Below are positions 10,761 through 20,863 of a DNA stretch of 64,000 nucleotides, in pieces. Under the pieces are notes generated by a model. That model saw only the letters and a program-made list of their open reading frames with translations, ran no database searches and was not told the DNA's origin. Every line of letters starts with the position of its first letter. Positions within the stretch are counted from its first letter, which is position 1. Origin of the DNA: Phytoseiulus persimilis (taxonomy: Eukaryota > Arthropoda > Arachnida > Mesostigmata > Phytoseiidae). The translations under genes were made by a program, and so were the position numbers. The DNA lies in assembly GCA_037576195.1 (NCBI GenBank), contig CM075102.1, positions 22,130,745 to 22,194,744 of the forward strand, given 5' to 3'.

Positions 10761-12813
10761 CGCTGTCTGCTAACATGGTGAGGCAGCGCGGTATGCATGG
10801 GTGAAGCAGGAATCACTGACAAGAATTGTATCCGATGCAGACTACGACGCGAAATCAGAAGGTCTGATGTTGTCCCTTGTGATTTTGGAAACAATGTGGT
10901 CCGGAGAGCTGAACACACTAGAACAATCTTCAGGGATGAAGAGCAAAAACCAGCGGACGCAGATCTAGACATTCCAATCCTGAGCTCAGGAGCATCGGAT
11001 TCGGGAATCGTCAATAGGTCTTCCGACACGCTGAACCACCTCTCCCATAGCCGAGAAAGTTCTGTCCACAAAATCCCTCAATTCACAGATCGGCGCGGAT
11101 AGAATGAGATTGAGGAATAACGTGGTGCAGAGCAGCAGCGCTCAAACCTTTGCAGTCCATGGAACGCTAGTTTTACCCGCGAGTAACGCAAAACCTTCCT
11201 TTAGTCGGCATCGATAGGGGCTTCGAGTGCCAGATGTGTATTGTTAGGGTTGATCTAAGTTGATCGGGAATCGTGACTGCAGTCGGGTTAACCAGCCTTG
11301 GTCCCCATTCTCATTATCTACACCTCAATAAATATCTGAAACGACCGTCCCTCTATCGATCACGTTTAGATTTTTGACGAAATTGACGAAGTCATGGCTC
11401 AAAAAAAAATCGAGCTCGAAATTTACCGACTAAAAAACGGCATCCTGTATCAGAGATAAAGACAGATCTGGCTCTCTAGACAGGTCTTACTTGGTCGAGG
11501 AGCGTTTCCACCGGGCGGGTTACTCTCCGTTGATTGCTCGTCCGAGTGCGCAGGGTACGCGGCCGGCAAATAAAAAGAAGTGCTGGCATGCGGTATAACC
11601 GTACTGCGAGCGAACCAACTCGAGCACAGGGTTTGGAAAACACCATCGCTGCTTATACCGCTGCCCGATGAGTTATCCACCGTGAATCGGAAACGGAGAG
11701 AGATACTAGTGGAAGCAGCAGAGTTTGCAGGACAGAGTTTCATAATGTTCGGACAGATTGGCTCAAGAGCGGGGGACGAACGTTGGGAGCCAAGATTTCC
11801 TTCCTCATACTCCTCTTTTCTAGTCACTTCATAGTATGGTAGACGGTTGGGAAAAGGCTGCCAAAGGAGGAACGATGCATTGCCGTCAGTTCGCAGACAC
11901 CCGCTTCCATCCCGACGCCTCGCCAACCACCCGACCGTCAACGATTCGTCGCTGAAAGGCAATAAAGGCTGTGGGTGTCTTCGAAGCGCTGCCAAAGGCC
12001 CACGGTGTTCTCCACTGGCTGTTGGTCACTCCACCGGAGAAGTCAGTCAGCCTGTCGTCGGAGCGTGTCTTCAAGTCCGTTTTTTTTTCTCCTCTCCATC
12101 GCTCATCACTTGTCACTTGAGCACGGCTGGAGTCGCCGGACGAAGCTTCGAGACTCTTGAAACGATGGTAAACTAACCATCCTGACCTGGTTTGTTTTTG
12201 AAAAGGCTCTCCAAGCAAGCGTCTAGTTCGCGGCATCACAGACTTCTTCCATGCGAGAAGGGACGACAGAGCACGAGCGAACTTAGACTTACGCTCATAT
12301 AAGCAAATCTGGTTTTCCTGCGGATTTCCGGTAGAACCTGAAGGATCGCCCTCATTCGCTGGTATTCACTGAGCACCATCGTGAGTCGGCAAGCCACGGG
12401 TGAGACGGAAACTGTCAGAATCCAAATCGTTTTTGAACATTCAACGTTGGAAACGGTGGCAGAGCTCTCCGGCTCGCTCACTAGCTCAAAGCAGTTCTGT
12501 TGTCCTGAACGGCGAATAGAAACGCTTTTCACAACGCGGAGAATGCGATGTATCTCCGCAATGGGAAGCCACCAGCCTGCGGGCGACAAAAGCCGTCCCT
12601 ACAAAGTCGACTCACTCGGACGCTTCCAACGCTTTCAGGGAAAAATGACGGGGAAGGGAAAGTAAATAACGTGCGGCGAAACCGAATGTGATGATGCTTC
12701 TCGCAGCATGCCTCGTTCCTGTGCGTCCTTAGACGACAGCTTGGCAGCCTCGCACCGTCAGCTAGAGTAGCTGTAGCTATGCTTCAGTAGGCTTTGAGGG
12801 AAAACCTTTTGAA
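10761..12813. other. no supported gene
   Basis: No equivalents of GSDH exons 5-9 are visible after the pseudogene. Open frames at 10797-11102 plus, 11450-11995 minus (181 codons) and 12236-12589 minus resemble no family I know. An AATAAA near 11326 and an A-run at 11401-11409 have no clear transcript attached. Confidence 0.3.
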
Positions 12814-12869
12814 TTGGAGAAGCTAACACTAAAAACCGAGTCTTGGTTCCAAGCACACAACCATCAATC

Positions 12870-13086
12870 ACATCGTGGGGCCATCAATGAATTCATTAGA
12901 TATAGCGCTGTTTGGAGCGGGCTTTGGCTTCGCGTCTCATTCAGCTTGACGGTCCTTCGCTTAACGAACAGCCTGAGCAAAGGCAGGAGATCCATTGAAT
13001 CTCAACTCGGCTCTGATCTTGCATATGTAGATTGGATGCATTTTGATTCCGATATTCTTATCCTGGATGCAATCGAGGGACAATGA
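12870..13086 (+). pseudogene. LINE reverse-transcriptase fragment (motif C region)
   Basis: Within the plus-strand frame 12814-13086, the segment SLSKGRRSIESQLGSDLAYV then HFDSDILILDAIEGQ resembles the part of LINE reverse transcriptases that leads into the catalytic Y/FxDD box (typically LTDLDYADDIVLL). Here the box reads FDSD, so one catalytic Asp is lost. No upstream RT motifs in frame and no 3' tail were found. It is a short remnant at best, and the similarity is from memory of the motif, not an alignment. Confidence 0.35.
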
Positions 13087-14388
13087 AACCCGAAATTCCT
13101 GAAGCTCTCATTTCAGGCCCGGAACCTGCGTCTAATGCGTCCGAATCTATCGGTCTCATTGCTCTAAGATAAACTTCGCAGTTCGACTTCGCGGCCGGGA
13201 GCCACGAGGAGCTAGCTCCAATCAGGTTCGACGGAGAGGTTTCATGTCCTGGAAAAGCTCGCTGAGGCCAGTTTTTCGGTGGTCCATTCCCGGTACACCA
13301 CAGACGTTCGCGAACTCGAGTGACGCCCCCCCAAACTCTTCACGTCTGAAACGAATGAGGAACAACCCGCCCCACTTTCGCGAAATAGAAACAAAGTAAA
13401 ATCAGAATCAATTCTGAGTCTTCAAATTCGTTTTCTGGACAAACAAGGAGCTCAGCAATGGAACTCAGTCGCTTTGTGGATGCGATGAGTGTTCTTCTCC
13501 CCTCAATCACGAGGCAGCTCTGGGCAGAGAAAGGCCAAGAATATGGAATTCTCCCCGCGAGGCGTTGTTACTGAGTGCATCCTCTTCCGTCCCCATGAAA
13601 CTTCCCTCAGCATGAGCGTTCAGCGCGGCGAGCACACCATTCCGTATCTTGCCACTTGAAAAACAATGGTTTGCCTCGTATCGAGCTGTCTATCGCTCGC
13701 GGGCTCGTGCGGAGGTCTTCACGTCTGCAGCGAGTGCCACCGAGGCTTGGCAGTGACCTTGAAGTTTTCTCGAGGTCCATCCGAGCAGCCTTGTGGCAGC
13801 GTTTCGAATGCTCGAAGCCGACTTCTGGTGTCTGTGGGAGCCTGCGCGCACATTTGTTTCGCTCGGCGCTCATCTCCCTCGAGTTTTCCTTCGCTTGCTT
13901 AGGTTACAGATATTTCCTCGGGAAACTTGACTCCATCGAGACCGGCAGAGAGTTTTCCCAACGGGGAGATCAAGAGCGGAAATTTCAGCGTCTCACATAG
14001 CGCAAAAACGTCCTCAGTTTTCATACTTATTGTCAATTCTACGATGATCACGATTTGGCATTCATGATAGCCTTCTCCTGATACCCTCTGCGCTTTGACC
14101 ACGGTTGAGAACATTCGAATCCACGTCAACCGATTGTGTTTTAATTTACGGCCAAACTCTGCGAGGATGCGGAAATCCAGGGTACGTCTATTTGTTTGTT
14201 TGTCCTCAATGGACTTAGCCTGTATTGATAAAATCGACGTGGAACAAACTGCGTAATGCAGGGCGGCTCACCGGGAAGGACATGCGCCACCCCTGGGCTT
14301 GCACCCGACTGATAGGATCGACATGGAACTGGCGGCATGTTGTGGAGTGGTTCACAAGGATGGACGAAGACTTTTTGAACAATGAAGG
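13087..14388. other. no supported gene
   Basis: Overlapping frames at 13607-13873 minus and 13656-14000 plus are mutually antisense and neither is recognisable. From 14225 the sequence becomes loosely repetitive and leads into the 45-bp minisatellite. Confidence 0.25.
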
Positions 14389-14696
14389 TGCTCCCGGGAC
14401 CCATTTGACCCTACTCTCAGAAATCTAGGGGGGGGGGGGGGGGAGATTCCGAGGTCGATCTGACCATACTTTTGGGAGTCCAGGGCGGTGGTACCGGGAC
14501 CTGTCCTGATACACTTGTCGGAGTCTAGGGAGGTGATTCCGAGGTCGATCTTACCATGCTATTGGGAGCCTGTACAGGTGGTACTGGGATCCATCTCAGT
14601 ACACGGGACTTCTGGGAGGTGGCTCCGGGGTCGATCTCACGACACTCCTCGGAGTCTAGGGAGGTGAATCCGGGTTGGGTCTGACCATACTCTTGA
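14389..14696. repeat. 45-bp minisatellite, block 1
   Basis: About seven degenerate units, each opening GGTG or GGGAG followed by NTTCCGRGRTCGATCTNACC and closing CGGAGTCTAGGGA. Unit starts fall at about 14389, 14441, 14487, 14532, 14577, 14618 and 14663, so most spacings are exactly 45. A run of sixteen G at 14428-14443 lies at one unit junction. Blocks of the same unit recur at 17120-17272 and 18032-18122. A 45-base unit equals 15 codons and so keeps a reading frame. Confidence 0.85.
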
Positions 14697-14776
14697 CAGA
14701 CAACATGCGCAGAATAGCCGCAGAGGAGATAGTCCACCAATTGTGCCGGCCCATTCAAGAGATAGAAACGTACCTC

Positions 14777-14866
14777 CTTGCCAGAAACTGCCAGATTGCG
14801 TTCGCCCACATGTATAACCGGGATACGAATCTCAATCATGAGGCGGCCCGCCCCTATACTATATTA
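14777..14866 (-). repeat. dispersed repeat, copy 1 (SINE-like)
   Basis: This stretch matches 51879-51968 on the opposite strand. Shared words on the plus strand are CCAGAAACTGCCAGATTG, ATGTATRACCGGGATACG and AATCTCAAYCA. Read on the minus strand it carries GATTCGTATCCC, which resembles a Pol III B box, so a tRNA-derived SINE is likely. The open frame that overlaps it (14675-14938) is therefore repeat-derived and not a gene. Confidence 0.65.
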
Positions 14867-15724
14867 GCGCAAATCGGTGGCCACTCCCGAAGGTCTCATG
14901 ACACTACATGTGAGGCAATGTGTGTCTGTCAGAAGTAGACTCCCGGAGCAAGGGACGGGTGAGGAAGCGTAGTCGGACGAAGGCCGGCTAGTTCTGTCCA
15001 TCAGTGACCATGACTCGCCAGGGCTCTCACCTGTCTCCAATCCGGTATATCATTTGTGCTTTCATCCAAGGTCAATAATCATAGGATCTTAGTGATGATC
15101 ATGATATCCATGCCCTTGCACTCATACAACATTCATGCCGCGAACGCTAGGAATCTGTCGGTGTTCAGAAGTTGTTTAGAACACATGTTTTGGGTCAGTT
15201 TCATGAATGAGTCGTTCGTAGTCTATATACATTCAGGGTGATAGCTGCAAGCCGAGCCACGATTTGGCTGCCCTTCTAATTGCATTAACTCAGCCGTTAG
15301 AGGATATTTTCCGAACAGGTCTCGTTGCCTGTATAGCACCTTCCGGAAAAAAGAGACACATCCTTACGTGTTTCGTTTTCGAAAGTCGGTTGAGAATTAC
15401 CGAGTTTAGATCATGTCGGAGTCGACATCCCTTCTCATTCGACACCTAACTTCAACAGGCTACCAAATCGTCAATTATCGACAGATCGGCACTTCTCGAA
15501 ATGTGTTCCATTCGCCTCCCATCCCTCTCCAATATACCTTAGTCAGCGCGAGGGTGCAGCACGGACTCGTGGAGTTGGAAAAAAATGAACACTTCACCGA
15601 TCAGCATAGCAACGCACTCCATCCATGATCCACTCTTCTTACCTTAATCATTCGCTATCCAAGAATGTTCGATCGACAGGGTCGATATGTTGAATGGTAA
15701 CCCATGAGTTTTCGCATACTTTGC

Positions 15725-15946
15725 TCAAAGAGGAGCATTCTCTCTGCCGAAACGATACTTTACATCCGCCTCACCAGTTGGCCATGGGCGAGTTCTTTCC
15801 AAGTTCATATTGTAGAGGATGGAAGACGAATTGAACCCTCTTTGGAAAGCACCCATCCGTTGAGAATAGACCCACTCATATTCGTGATCTGAAACCTTTG
15901 GAAGCTCCGCGGGAGCTACAGAAGTTTGTTTTTTGAAAATCTCCAT
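15725..15946 (-). CDS. possible exon, unknown protein
   Basis: On the minus strand the frame ELPKVSDHEYEWVYSQRMG...ILYNMNLERTRPWPT ends at CCAACTG|GTGAGG, a fair donor, and may start after an acceptor ending TTCTGTAG. Composition is protein-like but I recognise no family. It overlaps, head to head, a plus-strand candidate that starts at 15945; at most one of them is likely real. Confidence 0.2.
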   Translation of the reverse strand: MEIFKKQTSVAPAELPKVSDHEYEWVYSQRMGAFQRGFNSSSILYNMNLERTRPWPTGEADVKYRFGRENAPL

Positions 15947-16053
15947 GAGTCGTCTTATAGGGTTCTCCTCTGAACCGGAGGATCAGGCTCTAAACTTCCT
16001 CGCGGCTGCTCAAAGAACCATCCGAAAGCCTATTTCGAGACAAATCAGCAGAA
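15945..16053 (+). CDS. possible first exon, unknown protein
   Basis: An ATG opens a 36-codon frame, MSRLIGFSSEPEDQALNFLA then AQRTIRKPISRQISRT, ending exactly at ACAG|GTGAGT, a consensus donor in phase 1. A matching phase-1 acceptor, TTTTCCAG at about 16306, would add EHWKAFSVLPLPFILVLA and a stop, giving a small protein with a hydrophobic tail. The family is unknown. Confidence 0.25.
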
Positions 16054-16441
16054 CAGGTGAGTTCCTCCCTCGGCCTGATGGAACACAACATTTCTTCTGA
16101 AAGTTCGGATAGACCACCAGCAACTGTCGAGACCACGACTTCTTTCTCTCTACTGACTTTGCCGATGACATCATGCGCTGAATTCAAAACGAGCTTCAGC
16201 TTCCTATGGAGGCTACGATCTGATAATGAGGCTTTCTTGGAAGTCAGTCGAGCACCCGTTTCTTTCATGCAGAGGAAAACGAGCGTGCCCTTATTCTGAT
16301 TTTCCAGAGCATTGGAAAGCTTTCTCGGTCCTCCCGTTACCCTTTATTCTTGTGTTGGCGTGAATCCTTGACCAATTTTCTGTATGCGAGCCCCGTATCG
16401 CATTTCATCGTAGATGGGTCTGAGAATTGCGCTCTAACTTA

Positions 16442-16609
16442 CCCTAAAATTCCGCAGATAACGAACCCTTTTTTTCGATTTACTGTGAGGGAAACGAATC
16501 AGGGAACGAGCTCATCATATAGCGAATTCGGCAAACAACGATATTATCTGACGCGGTTTTTCGAGAAAAAATCGAAAAAAAAAGGTTCGTTATCTGCGGG
16601 ATTTTAGGG
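16442..16609. mobile_element. MITE with 41-bp terminal inverted repeats, TA target site
   Basis: The left end CCCTAAAATTCCGCAGATAA, continuing through ACGAACC and a T-run to CGATTT, is repeated inverted at the right end with few changes. TA flanks both sides (16440-16441 and 16610-16611). The 168-base size, TA duplication and lack of coding capacity fit a Tc1/mariner-type MITE. Open frames that run into it on both strands end in repeat sequence. Confidence 0.85.
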
Positions 16610-17119
16610 TATCTCCAATCGCTCCGCAAGAGCTCGCATCGAGAGCCGAGGTTTTGCGCTGCACGCTTTCTGGATCTCCAGCCTTTCGGACCCAAACAAT
16701 GCCATACGAATGAGGGAGCTGTCTCTGTCTTTCAGTACGGACGCCCCCACCTCCACGCACTTGTTTCTGGAAAGGTCCACGATCCACTCGGTTATCATTG
16801 AGGCCGGGTCATACCCTCTTGGTTAATGGCGGGATTCAAACAAGTTGAAGAGAACTGTATCGCCGATTGGTGCTCGCGGCGAACACCGCCAATCTCAGTT
16901 GGAATCAGAGACTTCTTTCTTATTTCCTCCGTACCACGTGCGTTCCCTGGCTTTCGAGCTTTCAATGTGAGCTCTACTGTTGTTGTAGACAGCCATGGAA
17001 GCACGTATCATGTTCGATGTCGTGATAATAAGCTCCACTTGATGGCGCTATACCCCGCTGTATCCATCGGACTTCATGAATGAAAAGATTCCAAAGCAAC
17101 TTGCTACACACAATCCGCT

Positions 17120-17272
17120 CCGTCTGTCAGTTTGTCTGTTTCTGCGGTGTCGATCTGAGCGTTGTTCTGAGTCTGAGGAGGCGGTTTCGGAATCCATCTG
17201 GCCATACTTTTCTGGGTCTAAGGGGGTGATTCCGGGATCGATCTGGACACAATCTTCGGAGTCCTTTCTCTT
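17120..17272. repeat. 45-bp minisatellite, block 2
   Basis: Units GCGGTTTCGGAATCCATCTG... (17180) and GGTGATTCCGGGATCGATCT... (17225) are 45 bases apart and match block 1. A more decayed unit, TGCGGTGTCGATCTGAGCG, precedes them. On the minus strand the units translate as a 15-residue repeat (PDRSRNHPLRPRK-, PDGFRNRLLRLRT-). Confidence 0.8.
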
Positions 17273-17999
17273 CTTTCAGGCTGGAGGGGAAATTCCTTCG
17301 GATACCAGAGATGGGACTCACGTCCGTTACTCTGGAGATGAAGCGTGTCCTCTGAAACCCCCTCTCCGCCCTTTTGCGGACTGAACACTGAGGACAAGTC
17401 CTGGATTGTATTTCTCCTGAGGCACCAAGGGCCGTCCTCTTCGTCATTCTTCTTTCGTTTCACTTCATATCCTTTCTTCGTTCACTCTCGCGGCCAAGGT
17501 CAATGGGGGGCTCGGGTGCGGGCGCGGGTTCACCGTCTGGTGTTGCCTTTTTCTGCTTGAGCGTGTACTCCTTGTTCTTGAGTGTGCATCCTAGTTTGCG
17601 CGAGATCTGATTCCACTTCCCCCTCTAAGCCTGGCCTTGGCTGGTACAGCACTTCGCAAGTGTAAACCGTATGGTCCACATCGTCTTCTGCCGTGAATCG
17701 CGAAAGATGCCCACTGGGCTGAGTGCTTTTTTGAAGCGATGAAGACGCTCTGGAAACCTGCGTCCTGTGAGGACTTCAGTTGCGTTTTTCGTTAGTTCAT
17801 CGCATTTCCGCTTGCATCAGCTTCGCAGATCCGATGTGCTGTTGAAGGTCCATCTGCCAGTCAGCGAGCTGCTCCATGACTGTTGCGACTTGCTGAGCGT
17901 CTCTTCGGGTATCTCCTCATCCTTTCTGTCGGCCTCCTCGTCACATCCGGTCTCGGAGTCCGCATATCCTCCCGGAGTCCCGTCCCGCCTGTAGGTCTC
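17218..17999 (-). pseudogene. decayed coding block between two minisatellite blocks
   Basis: Read on the minus strand, successive frames look like protein: YADSETGCDEEADRKDEEIP, then VATVMEQLADWQMDLQQHIG (coiled-coil-like), then DDVDHTVYTCEVLYQPRPG, then KWNQISRKLGCTLKNKEYTL with PAPAPEPPIDLGRESERRKD (stop at 17460-17462), then KRKKNDEEDGPWCLRRNTIQ. The frames change and stops intervene, so no intact gene remains. KWNQISRKLG has the W..I...LG look of a Myb/SANT-like helix. The block is bounded by the same 45-bp minisatellite on both sides, so the whole may be one decayed repeat-encoded gene or transposon. Family unknown. Confidence 0.35.
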
Positions 18000-18031
18000 C
18001 ACTCTCTCCCGTGCTAGGAGAATTTCCTGGA

Positions 18032-18122
18032 GGTGATTCCGGAATAGATCTCACCGCACTCTTCGAAGTCTAAAGGGGAGATCTCCGGATCGATTTGACC
18101 ATACTTTTCATCATAGGGGGTC
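18032..18122. repeat. 45-bp minisatellite, block 3
   Basis: Two units, GGTGATTCCGGAATAGATCT (18032) and GGAGATCTCCGGATCGATTT (about 18077), lie 45 bases apart and end in the CATACTTTTC word seen in blocks 1 and 2. Confidence 0.75.
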
Positions 18123-18585
18123 GATGTGTCGTCTTCGAGAGCCCCAAGAACTCGAATATCCACAAGAACGTCAACGAGTGCCTACGAGACCGCCCACGAG
18201 ACAAGAGGTAGTTCAAAGTCGGATTCGATGAGCTGATACACGATTCAAGAGGCGGGCTTCACGAACATACGAAGAAACGATTCAACGTCGACTTCGAGGA
18301 TGTGAGCGCGAACCACGAGCGAGCTCAAGACAAGCGCGATTGAGCGATTCAATGTCATATCCATGAAGCTGGAAGGAACAAAACCATCGAGAAAGACTCT
18401 AGGGACAGCCAAATACATTTTTCGATCTTCGTCGATATTCCACCATTCCAGTAGAAATTTTTGGTCAGCAAGGAGAAAACTGCTACACAGGAGAGTGATA
18501 TCATGGACCGATAGTTCGAATGGGTAGACAGTTTTAGATATGATGCTGACCCAATGACGAGGGTGAAAGTGGCTCTTTGCCAGGA

Positions 18586-19000
18586 ACCGCAGTCCAACTG
18601 GACTGTCTGCTCATTATACGATCTGCAATCGAGTCAACAAGACTAGCGTCAAGAAAGCTACTTCATGCCTCCATGCATGTTTCTCAAGCATTTGACAGAG
18701 TGAGACGGAACGAATTTTGGGACCCTGTCGTGAGGCTGGATATGCAAGAAGGTTGGGTTCCGTCTAAAAAGCCTCCTACGCGGAAAACAGGGCCGAACTT
18801 GAGGATGGTGAGAGAGCATCCGAGGAGCTGGATACAAATAAGGGCTCAAGGCAAGGTTGCCGTCCCAGTTCTTCTATGTTTGCCCTATATATCAGCGAGC
18901 CGGGAAACGGACTCCAGAGCACGTGAGCAGGTTTCCAAGATCGCATTCGAGGGTATTCCTCCGACGCCGGGAGCGAGGTGATCTTCAATATCTCGGGAGT
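18586..19000 (+). pseudogene. LINE reverse-transcriptase fragment (motifs A and B)
   Basis: The plus-strand frame reads LDCLLIIRSAIESTRLASRK, then SQAFDRVRRNEFWDPV, matching the finger region and motif A (FSKAFDRV) of non-LTR reverse transcriptases. After a one-base frameshift near 18847 it continues GL-QGCRPSSSMFALYISEPG, matching motif B (GLRQGCPLSP.LFALYI). The first Asp of motif A is replaced and the YADD box is not found, so the copy is dead. The spacing between motifs is normal for LINE ORF2. Candidate clades are CR1, Jockey or RTE; this cannot be settled by eye. Confidence 0.65.
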
Positions 19001-19574
19001 ACTCCATCCAGTATGCCTCCACTGTAATCGTAAGAGACGTGGAAGAAATGGAACGATACTCCATATTACGTCCGAAATTACTCACGGGTTGGATGCTTCG
19101 AGAGGGCACGTTATTGAGGTGTGGTCATGGTGCACGGCTCGTGGGGCACAAAGCGGGATTTGTGATCTGAAGAGCGAAATACATCTTCGAAATGATGGAG
19201 CTCACCGGATCTGAGAGAAATACATGTGCAACGAAATACAAGAAGTCGAATGCGACTTTTCGAGCGATAATACGCTGTCTGCGTAAGCAATGGCAGGTGC
19301 TTATCCCACTGTACTGTATATGAGGAAACGGTCGAACGTGTCAAACACGAATTCGGGGGAAGCTTCTTCGAAGATTTCGGAACGAACAAAATGACGGGGT
19401 TCTCATGGCATCCGGACTTCATCATCCTCAAGAGACCAGTGAGCCTAGGTACACATTCGCGGTGGCTCCGGGACCGATATCAATAGATTCAAACCGTACA
19501 GGTTCTTTTGAACGGGCGCCCTCCGAGAGAGTCGAGGAATGGAAAAGAACGTCTTATGACCCGGGGGGAGACGG

Positions 19575-19608
19575 TTCATACTTTGTTCGTTTGGGAACAA
19601 AGTATGAA
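19575..19608. other. perfect 14-bp hairpin
   Basis: TTCATACTTTGTTC and GAACAAAGTATGAA form a perfect 14-pair stem around the six-base loop GTTTGG. No flanking target duplication was seen. The stem is shorter than animal pre-miRNAs, so its role is unknown. Confidence 0.7.
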
Positions 19609-19854
19609 TCTTCCTGTCTCAGGTTTGTTTCCAGTTCGTTTGGTAAGTTGGCGATGGTCGAACACGGTGATTACGTCGATCGGGGGATCACGGTGCTGAT
19701 CGATACCGATTCGAAAACCTCAAGAAGAGGCATACTTTGCGTTAGTATCGCAGATGGACGCATACCTTTGAAATAAATAACTTCACGACAGATGTGGAAC
19801 AGTTGGCTTCGAGTGTCCAGGATGAGGAGCTTGTCTTGTATTAATCAAACTTCA

Positions 19855-20287
19855 GCTCCAGATTTATCGTTGGCTGAGCGTCCCGATCTATAGTCTGTCG
19901 TACTGAGCGGTCCGATTTTCGAGTAAGACACTGAGGAACTTCGAACGGAGTTTCAGAGACACGGAGGTTATTAGATGCCTGATGATTCAATTCAGAGCTC
20001 CAGATTTATCGTTGGCTGAGCGTCCCGATCTATAGTCTGTCGTACTGAGCGGTCCGATTTTCGAGTAAGACACTGAGGAACTTCGAACGGAGTTTCAGAG
20101 ACACGGAGGTTATTAGATGCCTGATGATTCAATTCAGAGCTCCAGATTTATCGTTGGCTGAGCGTCCCGATCTATAGTCTGTCGTACTGAGCGGTCCGAT
20201 TTTCGAGTAAGACACTGATGAACTTGGAACGGAGTTTCAGAGACACGGAGGTTATTAGATGCCTGATGATTCAATTCGGAGCTCCAG
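19855..20287. repeat. tandem repeat, three units of 142 bp
   Basis: The word GATTTATCGTTGGCTGAGCG begins at 19861, 20003 and 20145, a constant period of 142. Units 1 and 2 appear identical. Unit 3 differs at about three positions (GATGAACTTGG for GAGGAACTTCG, CGGAGC for CAGAGC). The period is not a multiple of three and stops occur in the unit, so it is non-coding. The near-identity points to a recent duplication. Confidence 0.93.
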
Positions 20288-20863
20288 AGCGGAATCCACT
20301 GCTGACAATGAGCCCTTCGCTAAAAACCCACCGAGCGAATCGAGAGTCACCGAGGAGGACGATATTTGAACCGCTCATTGCGGTTCCAGTTAAGAGAGCT
20401 AACAGCGTTCATCAAGCTGCCAGAACTAAGTATAAATTGTGTTGACTGAACAGCAACGGAATCAAATCAATAGCCGTATAACACGGACAACGGAACCTAC
20501 ACTGCGAACAGCAACCGTGATCGGAATCCAATGCGTCAGCCAGCCGATGCGCACATCGACCGACTTCCACAGAACGCGTCTTGGTGAGGGAGGCCGTGTC
20601 ACGCTGTCGCAATCCCCCGTGGGAAACGCTTTGCGTCCAGTTTCGAATCACCGTGCGCGCCTGGAGTCCGCCCAACTTGATTTGGTATGATCTGGGCGTG
20701 CCTTCCGGGTTTCCTGTGCGATGATAGCTTCTATCCCGTAACGCTGGAAACCTTGGGCTCGACACGAGGCCCGGAGATTTTGACGCGAATCTCTTGGCAC
20801 AGACTCAGTGAGAACCCCCTTGACTCATCTAAACAATCCAGGTACCACCGTTGGGTTATTATT
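20288..20863. other. no supported gene
   Basis: Unassigned sequence between the 142-bp array and the second transposon copy. Overlapping frames at 20412-20765 minus and 20439-20690 plus are not recognisable. Confidence 0.3.

Noticed and set aside
14675..14938. 87-codon plus-strand frame that looks protein-like
   Set aside because: Half of it lies in the dispersed repeat shared with 51879-51968 and the rest in the minisatellite, so it is not a gene.
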